A stretch of DNA of 64,000 bases from Actinacidiphila glaucinigra (GTDB taxonomy: Bacteria; Actinomycetota; Actinomycetes; Streptomycetales; Streptomycetaceae), in assembly GCF_900188405.1 (NCBI RefSeq), contig NZ_FZOF01000010.1, positions 157,921-221,920 of the forward strand. The letters are read 5' to 3'. A program made the translations under genes and the position numbers. Every line of letters begins with the position of its first letter. The stretch's first letter is position 1. Under the pieces are notes generated by a model. It saw only the letters and a list, made by a program, of their open reading frames with translations, did no database searches and had not been told where the DNA came from. Below are positions 26,159 through 33,985 of the stretch, piece after piece.

Positions 26159-26644
26159 ATGGCCTCTACGCGACCGAGTATCGAGCAGCACCCCGACCTG
26201 CTGGCGCTGCGCGCGGAGTACGAACGGACGACCGCCACCAACCGGGGCCAGGCGATCGAGGCGATGGGCCTGGTGACAGGCACCTACCTGGCGGCGTCCC
26301 CCTGGATCGTGGGCTTCAACGGCCTGTCGACGATAGCCGTCGGCAACCTGATCGCCGGCATCGCGTACGCCATGCTCATGGGCGGCGTGGGCAGGGCTTT
26401 CGAGCGCACCCACTCCATGGCGTGGGCCGCGGCCATCATCGGGCTGTGGACGATCATCTCGCCCTGGTGCATCGCGGGGAACGTCAGCACGACGCGCACG
26501 ATCGTCAACAACGTGGTGGTCGGCGTCATCGCGCTGCTGCTCGCACTTGCGGCGGCCTCGATGCGGCCGGGCACCGGCCGCGGGAAGTCCTCGGACATGA
26601 GGGGCGCGGACATGAGGGGCCCCACAGGAGGCTCACGCATCTGA
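26159..26644 (+). CDS. SPW-repeat membrane protein
   Basis: A 161-aa membrane protein with four hydrophobic helices in two related halves. Each half contains the SPW signature: AASPWIVGFN (about residue 42) and TIISPWCIAGN (about 102). Start at 26159. The C-terminal tail is polar with the short repeat DMRGADMRG. SPW proteins are small membrane proteins of unknown function common in actinobacteria. Monocistronic. Confidence 0.88.
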   Translation: MASTRPSIEQHPDLLALRAEYERTTATNRGQAIEAMGLVTGTYLAASPWIVGFNGLSTIAVGNLIAGIAYAMLMGGVGRAFERTHSMAWAAAIIGLWTIISPWCIAGNVSTTRTIVNNVVVGVIALLLALAAASMRPGTGRGKSSDMRGADMRGPTGGSRI

Positions 26645-26731
26645 CCGGCTCCCGCCGGAATCCGCTCCGCCGGGCGAGCCCCTTGCGCGCTCGCCCGGCG
26701 GTTGGCGTGTCCGGGGACCCCGGCGCCCGTC

Positions 26732-27955
26732 CTATCCCTGTGCGGAACCGAAGGTGACGGGCAGCCGCGACGGGCCGCGCAGTACGCGCGGCCGCCAGCG
26801 CAGCTCCTCCTCCGGTACGGCGAGCGCGAGGCCGGGCAGGCGGCGCAGGGCGGTCCCGATGGCGATCCTGCCCTCCAGCCGGGCCAGCGGCGCGCCCAGG
26901 CAGTAGTGGATGCCGTGGCCGAAGGCGAGATGGGCGTTGTCCGCCCGTGTGACGTCCAGGCGGTCCGGGTCGGCGAACCGCGCCGGGTCGCGGTCGGCGA
27001 TGGCTGAGGCGACCAGCACGGTCGCCCCGCGCGGGATCGCCACCCCCGCGATCGTCAGGTCCTCGCGGGCGAAACGCGCGATGCCCGGGTTGACCGGTCC
27101 GTCCCAGCGCAGGAACTCCTCGATCGCTCCGGGCAGCAGCTCCGGGTCCTCGCGCAGCATGCGCAGCTGCTCGGGGTGGGTGAGCAGCGCGGCGATGCCG
27201 TTCCCGATGAGGTTGACGGTGGTGATGTACCCGGCGACCAGGAGCAGGAAGGCCATCGAGATCAGTTCGTGCCGGTCCAGCCGCTGCTCGTCGTCGTGGG
27301 TGGCGATCAGGGCGCTGAGCAGGTCGTCCCCGGGGTGCGCCCGCTTGGCGTCCAGCAGCGCGGTGAGGTAGCCGTGCATCTGCTGCCAGGCCGCCTCGAT
27401 CTTGGCCGGATCCGGCGGCTGGGGCCCCTGGAGGACCATGTCGTCGGTCCACCGCTGGAAGTCGAAGCGGTCGGAGACGGGCACGCCGAGCAGTTCGCTG
27501 ATGACCGTGACCGGCAGCGGCACCGCGAAGTCCTCGACGAGGTCGGCGCGCCCCGCCGCGGCGATCGCGTCGAGGAGTTCGTCCGCGATGGCCTGGACCC
27601 GCGGCTCCAGTTCGGCCACGCGCCGGGCGGTGAACGCCTTGGAGACCAGCCGGCGCAGCCGGGTGTGGTCGGGCGGGTCGGCGCGCAGCATCGTGCGGAT
27701 CATCGACTCGCGCTCGGTGGTCGGCAGCCGCTCCATGAGCCGCGGGTCCGCGGCGTCGCGGACGTCGCTGCTCAGCCGCGGGTCGGTGAGGGCCGCCAGG
27801 CCGTCCTCGTACCGGGTGACCAGCCAGGCCTCGAGTTCGCCCTGGATGACCGCGCGGCGGACCGGGCCCTCCTGGCGTAGCTCCCGGTAGAGGGGGAAGG
27901 GATCGGCGACGAACGCCGGATCGGTGAAGGGCAGGGTGACCGGCTGCTGGCTCAT
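26732..27955 (-). CDS. Cytochrome P450 with altered I-helix
   Basis: A 407-aa soluble bacterial class I P450. The start at 27955 (MSQQPVTLPF) follows GGAGG by 7 nt; an in-frame start at 27979 is weaker. Haem loop FGHGIHYCLGAPLARLEG holds the Cys ligand near residue 352; K-helix ExxR is EEFLRW; RADPPDHTRLRRLVSKAFT is typical of CYP105/107-like enzymes. The I-helix reads LLVAGYITTVNLIGNG: the acid that normally precedes the catalytic Thr (AGHETT) is Ile. Divergent from an FAD monooxygenase, which may share its substrate; no ferredoxin gene nearby. Confidence 0.95.
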   Translation of the reverse strand: MSQQPVTLPFTDPAFVADPFPLYRELRQEGPVRRAVIQGELEAWLVTRYEDGLAALTDPRLSSDVRDAADPRLMERLPTTERESMIRTMLRADPPDHTRLRRLVSKAFTARRVAELEPRVQAIADELLDAIAAAGRADLVEDFAVPLPVTVISELLGVPVSDRFDFQRWTDDMVLQGPQPPDPAKIEAAWQQMHGYLTALLDAKRAHPGDDLLSALIATHDDEQRLDRHELISMAFLLLVAGYITTVNLIGNGIAALLTHPEQLRMLREDPELLPGAIEEFLRWDGPVNPGIARFAREDLTIAGVAIPRGATVLVASAIADRDPARFADPDRLDVTRADNAHLAFGHGIHYCLGAPLARLEGRIAIGTALRRLPGLALAVPEEELRWRPRVLRGPSRLPVTFGSAQG

Positions 27956-28058
27956 CAGGCCTCCGGGAGTGCGTGGCACTTCATGACGGCATCAACGTGC
28001 ACCGTTCAAGGGTAATATGTCCGGTTATGTCGAGTCGGGGATGGCGGAGGCGGGCGGG

Positions 28059-29294
28059 GTGACGGAGCGGACCACGTGCTGTGTGGTGGGCGGCGGCCCG
28101 GCGGGCATGGTGCTCGCCCTGCTGCTGGCCAGGGCGGGGGTGGAGGTCACCGTCCTGGAGAAGCACGGCGACTTCCTGCGCGACTTCCGCGGCGACACCG
28201 TGCACCCCTCGACGCTCACCCTGCTGGACGAGCTCGGCCTGGCCGAGCGCTTCGCCGCGCTGCCGCAACGCCGCATCACCACGGTCCAGTTGCCGATCGG
28301 CCCCGGGCGGTCCCTGGTCACCGTCTCGGACGTCGGCACACTGCGCGGCCCGTACAACTACGTGGCGATGGTGCCGCAGTGGGACCTGCTCGACCTCCTG
28401 GCGGAGGAGGCGGGACGCGAGCCGGCGTTCACGCTGCGCATGGGCACCGAGGCGACCTCCTTCCTCGAGGAACGCGGCCGGATCACGGGTGTGCGCTACC
28501 GCACCGCGGACGGCCGCGAAGGCGAACTGCGGGCCACCCTGACCGTGGCCTGCGACGGCCGGGGCTCCCTGGCGCGGTCGCGGCCGGAACTGGGCCTGCG
28601 CGAGTTCGGCTGCCCGATGGACGCGTGGTGGTTCCGGGTGCCGCGGCACCCGGGCGACCCGCAGGGGCTGGTGGCCGGGGTCGGCGACCGCTTCCTCACC
28701 GCGATGATCGACCGCGGCGAGTACTGGCAGTGCGCCGCGCTGATCCCCAAGGGCAGCGACCCCGACCGCCGGGCCGCGGGCCTCGACCGCTTCCTCGCCG
28801 CGTTCTCGGCCGCCGTGCCCTGGCTGGGCGACCGCGTGCACGCGGTGCGCTCCTGGGACGAGGTCAAGCTCCTCGACGTACGCTGCGACCGGCTGGAGCG
28901 CTGGCACCGCCCGGGTCTGCTGTGCATCGGCGACGCCGCCCACGCCATGTCGCCCGTGTTCGGGATCGGCATCAACCTCGCGGTCGAGGACGCCGTCGCC
29001 ACCGCCCGCCATCTCGTGGAGCCGCTGCGCCGCGACAGCGTCGGGCTGCGGGACGTCCGCGCCGTGCAGCTCCGCCGGTGGCCGACCGCGGCCGCCACGC
29101 AGGCACTGCAGCGCGTGGCCCACCGCCGCTTCATCGCCCCTGTGCTGGCCGGAACCTCCCCCCTCGGCGACGCCGACCGCGCCGGGCGGCTCGCCGGTCT
29201 GCTCAACTCCACGCCCTGGCTGAAGCGCGTGCCCGCGTACTTCATCGCCTACGGCGCCCTGCGCGAGCGCCCGCCCGCGGCGTCCCTGCGGTAG
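28059..29294 (+). CDS. FAD-dependent aromatic monooxygenase (PHBH fold)
   Basis: Group A flavoprotein monooxygenase, about 411 aa. FAD-binding GGGPAGMVLALLLARAG lies near residue 10, the DG motif is TVACDGRGS, and GDAAHAMSPVFGIGINLAVEDA is the second FAD motif. RGDTVHPSTLTLLDELGL is common to oxygenases acting on phenols and polyketide aromatics. The GTG at 28059 lies 8 nt after GGAGG and places the GxGxxG at the usual distance; ATGs at 28041 and 28017 are alternatives. It reads away from the P450, with a decayed TetR gene just downstream. Confidence 0.92.
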   Translation: MTERTTCCVVGGGPAGMVLALLLARAGVEVTVLEKHGDFLRDFRGDTVHPSTLTLLDELGLAERFAALPQRRITTVQLPIGPGRSLVTVSDVGTLRGPYNYVAMVPQWDLLDLLAEEAGREPAFTLRMGTEATSFLEERGRITGVRYRTADGREGELRATLTVACDGRGSLARSRPELGLREFGCPMDAWWFRVPRHPGDPQGLVAGVGDRFLTAMIDRGEYWQCAALIPKGSDPDRRAAGLDRFLAAFSAAVPWLGDRVHAVRSWDEVKLLDVRCDRLERWHRPGLLCIGDAAHAMSPVFGIGINLAVEDAVATARHLVEPLRRDSVGLRDVRAVQLRRWPTAAATQALQRVAHRRFIAPVLAGTSPLGDADRAGRLAGLLNSTPWLKRVPAYFIAYGALRERPPAASLR

Positions 29295-29530
29295 GCCCCC
29301 GGTCCTGGAATCCGCCACGTGGGGGAGGGGGCCGGCCGCGTTCCAGCGACAGGTGGAAACCGTCAGGCGGCGGCCATGAGCGCGGCGACGCCGTGCTCCA
29401 GGCCGGCACGCGCGGCCCGGGCGTCGCCGAGGTAGCCGGCCACCATCGCGCCGTCCCGCATGGCCACCATGGCGTCAGCGACTGCGATGGATCGGCCGCC
29501 CCCGAGCCGGTGGAAGGCACCCTGCAGCAC

Positions 29531-29839
29531 CTAGATCGTGTCGTCAAACGCCCTCGCCCAGCCTTCGGCCGGGGGTGCCCACACCCCGCGGCACTCCCCC
29601 AGCTCCGCTGGGAGGTGCCCCCAGGCACGGCACTCCACCAGCTCCGCTGGGAGGTGCCCCCACGCTACGTTGTCGAATCGTCCGAGTAGCCCACTACGAG
29701 GACGACTCTCCGCCTTGCGATGCACCGCACCTGGGGGCACCGCCCAGCGCAAGCTGGGGGAACCACGGGGCCCGCCCTCCGGGCGGTGGGGGCACCTCCC
29801 AGCGGTAGCTGGGGGAGCTCATTTGACGACACGGCCTAG
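29531..29839. mobile_element. MITE-like element flanked by CTAG
   Basis: 301-bp non-coding element (29535-29835) between two CTAG copies (29531-29534, 29836-29839). The ends are inverted repeats: CGTGTCGTCAAA at 29537-29548 matches the complement of 29822-29833. The inside is a near-palindromic array of hairpin units. Two tandem 32-bp units (29592-29623 and 29631-29662) differ by one base, a weaker unit lies at 29557-29581, and inverted relatives lie near 29732-29761 and 29785-29817. It interrupts the TetR gene. No transposase, so it must be moved in trans; the CTAG target suggests an IS5-type enzyme. Confidence 0.7.
29592..29662. repeat. Tandem 32-bp repeat inside the MITE-like element
   Basis: Two copies at 29592-29623 and 29631-29662 (period 39 bp) with one mismatch, each containing the self-complementary CCAGC-TCC-GCTGG and the sequence GGGAGGTGCCCCC. 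Inverted relatives occur on the other side of the element. Confidence 0.8.
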
Positions 29840-30210
29840 CGGAACCAGGCGTGGTGTCGCAGCACCGCCTGATGGACAGGGCTCTCGCGGTCCGGGCACT
29901 CGGCCGTGGCGTGATGAACGGACAGCCCCGGAACTCCGCGCCGCAGACCTCCTCGCCGATGCCGTGCGCCACGGTGGCAAGGACGTCGGCAGGCGAAACG
30001 ATGACTTTCTCGGCCGCGCTGACCCGCCCCCGGATCTCGCGATCCGCTGCCTCGAGGTAGGCACGCACCAAGTCGTCCTTGCCCTCGACATGCCGGTAGA
30101 AGGTGCCCCGCGCGACATCGGCCTCCGCCATTACGCGGTCCACCCCGACGGCGCGGATCAGGGCGCCGATCCCGCGGGGTCGGTGCTTCGGGCTGTTGAA
30201 CGTCGGCGGT

Positions 30211-30459
30211 TCAGCGGGGCGGTTCGATGAGGCGGACAGCGAGGCGCTTGGCGTCGTCGTCGATCTCCACCATGCACAGCCCGCGGCCGTCCGCGAAGCT
30301 CAGGATCCGGGCGTGCTCGGACTGCTGCGGGACGGCCGGAAGCCGGTGCGGGTCGTCAGAGGCCACCAGGAGGGCCGCTTCGAGGGAACGTTGGGCCCAT
30401 GGCTGGAGACGCTGGTAGTCGGCGACGACCTCGGTGCTGAGGTCGATCTTGTATGGCAC
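30211..30459 (-). CDS. RelE/ParE-like toxin candidate
   Basis: An 82-aa basic protein: YKIDLSTEVVADYQRL strand-helix, then PHRLPAVPQQSEHARILSFADGRGLCMVEIDDDAKRLAVRLIEP. This alpha-beta-beta-beta order, with the final strand RLAVRLIEPPR, resembles RelE/ParE-type interferases. Similarity is structural in feel and was not searched. It follows a 99-aa gene by 9 bp, consistent with an antitoxin-first pair, and abuts the TetR pseudogene. Confidence 0.55.
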   Translation of the reverse strand: MPYKIDLSTEVVADYQRLQPWAQRSLEAALLVASDDPHRLPAVPQQSEHARILSFADGRGLCMVEIDDDAKRLAVRLIEPPR

Positions 30460-30468
30460 GGAGCCAGA

Positions 30469-30768
30469 CTACGGCCGTAGGGAGGGCGCGATGGCCCGAA
30501 TCTCGGCATCGGACGCCGTGGCAGGAGGATTGGACCGGCCGGCCCGTTCGTCTGCGATGCGCTGCGCCATGGCGATCATGGCGGGACTGGCGAGGGCCCG
30601 GGCGCGGGCGTCCCAGTCGGCCAGGACCTTGCCGATGAGGTGGAGCGCGGTGTTGTCGATGTGCTCGATGAAGGCGGCGCGGTGCTCTGCGGGTAGGGCT
30701 GCGCGCACACTGCGAATGGTGGGCTCGGCCTGGGGGGCAGGGCCGGTGTCCGCGGGCTGGGCGCTCAT
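30469..30768 (-). CDS. Putative antitoxin partner
   Basis: A 99-aa helical protein, start at 30768 after GGAGG. Core IRSVRAALPAEHRAAFIEHIDN, then LADWDARARALASPAMIA. Similar small proteins precede RelE-like genes in Streptomyces, so an antitoxin role is suggested; no recognised DNA-binding motif. 9 bp upstream of the RelE-like gene. Confidence 0.5.
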   Translation of the reverse strand: MSAQPADTGPAPQAEPTIRSVRAALPAEHRAAFIEHIDNTALHLIGKVLADWDARARALASPAMIAMAQRIADERAGRSNPPATASDAEIRAIAPSLRP

Positions 30769-31051
30769 GCTGTCCTCCGAGTGGAAACACCATTCGTGAC
30801 TGGAGAATATCCGGGGAGAGCGCCACTCTGCCAGCACACCGGCCGATAGGCCCGTACGCACTTTGCACCTTCGAAGGCGTCTCGATATTCGCACTGGTGT
30901 GCGAGATCCGGCAAGGGGCTGGCAGGTCGCAGACACGCGACCGGCGGGCGGCTGTTCGGCGCGCTCTGCGGTCGGTCCGGGCGCATCGTGGAAACCGTGG
31001 GCCCGTGGTCCGGGATCCGACTGTCGGTGACCTCTGCGTAGGAGGTGGGTC

Positions 31052-31681
31052 ATGCCGAGCGACTATGAACGCGGCCGGGTGGGGTTGCTGCTCGTCGACC
31101 TCGTCAATGAGAACTTCTCGAAAGACGGCAAGGCCTACGCCATCTACGCCTCGGAATACGAAAGGCTGGGCACGATCGACAATCTGGGCCAGCTGATCGC
31201 TGGGGTACGACGGCACAAGGAAATCCCCGTCTTCTACTCGAAGACTGCCTTCACCGACGAGGACTACTCGACGTGGAAGCACGTCTCCGGGATGCACCGG
31301 GAGATGTTCGACCACCGGCTGTTCGAGGCGGGGACCTGGAACACCGAGTTCTACGAGGATCTGGCTCCCCAGCCGGGCGAGGTGATCCTCGCGCCGCACA
31401 AGGGCCTCGACGTGCTCCACCACACCGACCTCGAGTTCCTTTTGCGGCAGCGCAGCGTCGAGTACCTGGCGATCGCCGGCGTCTCCGGGATCATGGCGGT
31501 GGAGTCGACGGCCCGCACCGCGATGGAGCGCGCCTACCACGTCACGACGTTCACCGACGCGATCGCCGCTCCCGGCGGCCTGGTCACGTACCAGGCGATG
31601 ATGCGCGGCCTGAACATGATCTCGCACAGAGTGGTCAGCGTCGACGACTTCCTGGCCTCGCTCGACAGCCTGGACGCGTGA
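31052..31681 (+). CDS. Isochorismatase-fold protein lacking the catalytic Cys
   Basis: A 209-aa member of the isochorismatase/cysteine hydrolase superfamily, with GGAGG directly upstream. Of the catalytic triad, Asp16 (LLLVDLVNENF) and Lys117 (APHKGLDVL) are present, but the nucleophile position in GVSGIMAVESTARTA is Ala149 instead of Cys. It is therefore unlikely to be an amidase or nicotinamidase. It could act like PhzD-type isochorismatases, which do not need a Cys, or be non-catalytic. 37 bp upstream of an FUSC exporter gene, probably co-transcribed. Confidence 0.87.
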   Translation: MPSDYERGRVGLLLVDLVNENFSKDGKAYAIYASEYERLGTIDNLGQLIAGVRRHKEIPVFYSKTAFTDEDYSTWKHVSGMHREMFDHRLFEAGTWNTEFYEDLAPQPGEVILAPHKGLDVLHHTDLEFLLRQRSVEYLAIAGVSGIMAVESTARTAMERAYHVTTFTDAIAAPGGLVTYQAMMRGLNMISHRVVSVDDFLASLDSLDA

Positions 31682-31718
31682 CACTTCCACCATCCGTCCG
31701 GTGAGGAGAGCAGCCGGG

Positions 31719-33965
31719 ATGCACCGGGCCCGAACGGCGTTGGCGGACGTTGGGGATCGGCTCGTGGCATCCGATCCCGGACTGATCCGGCTGCTGTCCG
31801 CACTGAGCACGGTCTGCGCGGTGCTGCTGACGCTCGGTCTCCTCGCGGCGCTGCATGCCCCGATACCGATCCTGGTGACGGGCGCCCTCACCGCGATGGT
31901 CAGCACGGTAGCGGTCACCGAGCCCCGGCCGCGCGACCAGGTGCTCACCCTTGCGGCCGGATTGCCCATCACGCTGGCGACCGTGGCGGTCGGCAGTGCG
32001 CTGACGCCGTACCGGGTCGTGGCGGACGTGGTGTTCGTGCTGTTGATCTTCGCCGCCATCTACATCCGGCGGCTGGGCCCGCGCGCGACCGCGCTGGGCA
32101 TCTTCGCCTTCCAGCTCTTCTTCGTGACCCAGTTCGCCGAGACCCGTGTGGCGCAGCTGCCGCAGCTGTTCCTGGCCGTGGTGGTGGCCTTCGGCAGCTC
32201 GGCGCTGCTCCGTTTCGCCGTCCTGCGCTCGCCGCCGGAGCGGACGCTGGCACGGCTGCAGCGGGCCTTCCGCGTTCGTCTGGTGCTGGTGCTCGACGCG
32301 CTGATCGAGGTGGCCGAGGGCGGACCGGAGGCGCCGCGGGCCAGGCGGTCGGTCGACGGTCTGCGCCGGTACACGGCCCGCCTGCACACGGGTGCATTGA
32401 TGATCCAGGCCCGGCTGCGAACCGGCACGCCCGACGAGCGTACCGCCACCGCGATCCAGCGCCGCGTGGCGGAAGCGGAGACGGCCGTGGAGCGGCTGGC
32501 CATCCTCGTGCTCCGGGTTCTGTGGCCCGGAGACGACATCGACACCCTGACCCGGCACCTGACGAGGAACCGCCGCGCCGGATCCCCCGTCGACGCCCGC
32601 GACGCGGTCACGCTGCCCGCGATGATCTCGGAGCTGCGTGCGCTGCGTGTGCTGATCGACCCGGGTCGGCCGCGGCCGGTGGGCGCCGATCCCGCCGAGG
32701 TGCGCAACCGGCTGCTCGGCTATCGCAACGACGAGCACCTGCCCGACGCGTCCCCGGCGATGGGGGACGTCTTCCGCTCCGCCGGGGAGTTGGCCCGCGC
32801 CCTGTTCGGCCTGCGCCTGGCCTTGGACGAAGACACTCTGGCATCCCTGGACACCCCCGAGACGGCACGGTCGCGGGAGGAGCTCACGGCAGAGGACTCC
32901 GGCCTGGCGGAGGACGTCGTATCGAAGCGGGAGGGCCCCCGCATCCGCCCCACCACCAGGATCGCGCTGCAGGTCGCGACCGGATCGGCGCTGGCCGTCG
33001 TCGGCGGTGAACTGCTGTCGCCGCAACGCTGGTACTGGGCGGTGTTCACGTGCTGGGTGGTGTTCATCAGCACCGCCTCCACCGGCGAGGTCCTGGTCAG
33101 AGGATATCGGCGGCTGATCGGCACGGTGGTGGGTGTCGTCGCCGGGCTCGCCCTCGCCGTCCTGATCGGCGGCGACCCCCGGCCGGCCTTCGCCTTCGCG
33201 ATTTTCAGCGTGTTCGGCATGTACTACACGACCGCGGTGTCCTACACGTTGATGTCCTTCTTCGTCACCACGATGCTCGGCATGCTGTACACGCTGCTGC
33301 ACGCCCTCACCCCGGGCGTGCTGGTGGTGCGGATCGAGGAGACCGCGCTCGGGATCGCATGCGGCCTGGCCGCCGCTCTGCTCGTGCTGCCGGTGCGGAC
33401 CCGGGAACGCACGGACCAGTTGCTGCGCGACGTGCTGGAGCGGCTGCGCGCGGTGCTTTCCCAAGCGCTGGCGCGGATAGGCGGCGAGCCCGGCCCGGAT
33501 CTGCTCGATCCGGCCCGCGCGCTGGATTCGGCCCTGGACAGCCTGCGTCTGTCGGTGCAACCGCTGATCACCCCGATCAGTCCACTGCGGTCCAGGCGGC
33601 GCACCGCGCTCTGCGTGCTGGGGTCGCTGGAGACCGCGGCCTTCCACACCCGCAGCCTGGCGGCCACCCTGGACCTGATGCCGGCCGGTGTCCGCATCGG
33701 CGCCGATCCGTGCCTCGTGGACGAAGCCGGCCGGATCGATCGCAATCTCGCGACCTTGATCGATCAGGTGGCTGCCGGCGGCGAGGACGACACCCCGCTC
33801 GAACGCGGTTCGGGCCTTCCCGCCCTGCTCGGAGTGAGTTCCGGCGGCGCGCGTGCCGAGGACGTCCACTTGACGCGACGCGTGCTGCGGCACCTGCAAC
33901 GCGTGGACGAGAGCATCCAGGGACTCGCTCGAACCCTTGGGCTGCCCGTCCGCGACCACTCGTGA
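31719..33965 (+). CDS. FUSC-type aromatic acid exporter family protein
   Basis: A 748-aa inner-membrane protein. An N-terminal cluster of about six helices (residues 20-165), a cytoplasmic Arg-rich stretch, a second cluster (about 410-560; ALAVVGGELLSPQRWYWAVF), then a cytoplasmic C-terminus. This duplicated layout and the RWYWAVFTCWVVF motif fit the fusaric-acid-resistance (FUSC/YccS/AaeB) family of aromatic acid efflux proteins. Start at 31719 after GAGGAG. Follows the isochorismatase-fold gene; together they suggest handling and export of an aromatic or chorismate-derived compound. Confidence 0.85.
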   Translation: MHRARTALADVGDRLVASDPGLIRLLSALSTVCAVLLTLGLLAALHAPIPILVTGALTAMVSTVAVTEPRPRDQVLTLAAGLPITLATVAVGSALTPYRVVADVVFVLLIFAAIYIRRLGPRATALGIFAFQLFFVTQFAETRVAQLPQLFLAVVVAFGSSALLRFAVLRSPPERTLARLQRAFRVRLVLVLDALIEVAEGGPEAPRARRSVDGLRRYTARLHTGALMIQARLRTGTPDERTATAIQRRVAEAETAVERLAILVLRVLWPGDDIDTLTRHLTRNRRAGSPVDARDAVTLPAMISELRALRVLIDPGRPRPVGADPAEVRNRLLGYRNDEHLPDASPAMGDVFRSAGELARALFGLRLALDEDTLASLDTPETARSREELTAEDSGLAEDVVSKREGPRIRPTTRIALQVATGSALAVVGGELLSPQRWYWAVFTCWVVFISTASTGEVLVRGYRRLIGTVVGVVAGLALAVLIGGDPRPAFAFAIFSVFGMYYTTAVSYTLMSFFVTTMLGMLYTLLHALTPGVLVVRIEETALGIACGLAAALLVLPVRTRERTDQLLRDVLERLRAVLSQALARIGGEPGPDLLDPARALDSALDSLRLSVQPLITPISPLRSRRRTALCVLGSLETAAFHTRSLAATLDLMPAGVRIGADPCLVDEAGRIDRNLATLIDQVAAGGEDDTPLERGSGLPALLGVSSGGARAEDVHLTRRVLRHLQRVDESIQGLARTLGLPVRDHS

Positions 33966-33985
33966 CGCAGGCACCGGCGGGCGGC

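Larger units (their letters stand above)
29363..30190 (-). pseudogene. TetR repressor pseudogene split by a MITE-like insertion
   Basis: Remains of a TetR gene read from about 30190 down to a TGA at 29363. The HTH is clear (RAVGVDRVMAEADVARGTF, YRHVEGKDDLVRAYLEAAD), but no start codon or first helix precedes it. After FRGCPFI the frame breaks near 29911; one added base would restore FINATAECPDRESPVHQAV. That frame runs into TAG within CTAG, exactly where a 301-bp insertion (29535-29835) begins. Beyond it the C-terminus resumes (VAMRDGAMVAGYLGDARAA). At least three lesions. It may once have controlled the FAD monooxygenase/P450 pair. Confidence 0.75.

Noticed and set aside
26732..29294. A secondary-metabolite gene cluster around the P450 and FAD monooxygenase
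   Set aside because: No polyketide, peptide, terpene or RiPP core enzyme nearby; flanking genes are unrelated single-gene units.
29592..29662. CRISPR-like repeat pair
   Set aside because: Only two tandem copies with an 8-bp spacer, self-complementary, inside a transposon-like element; no Cas genes.
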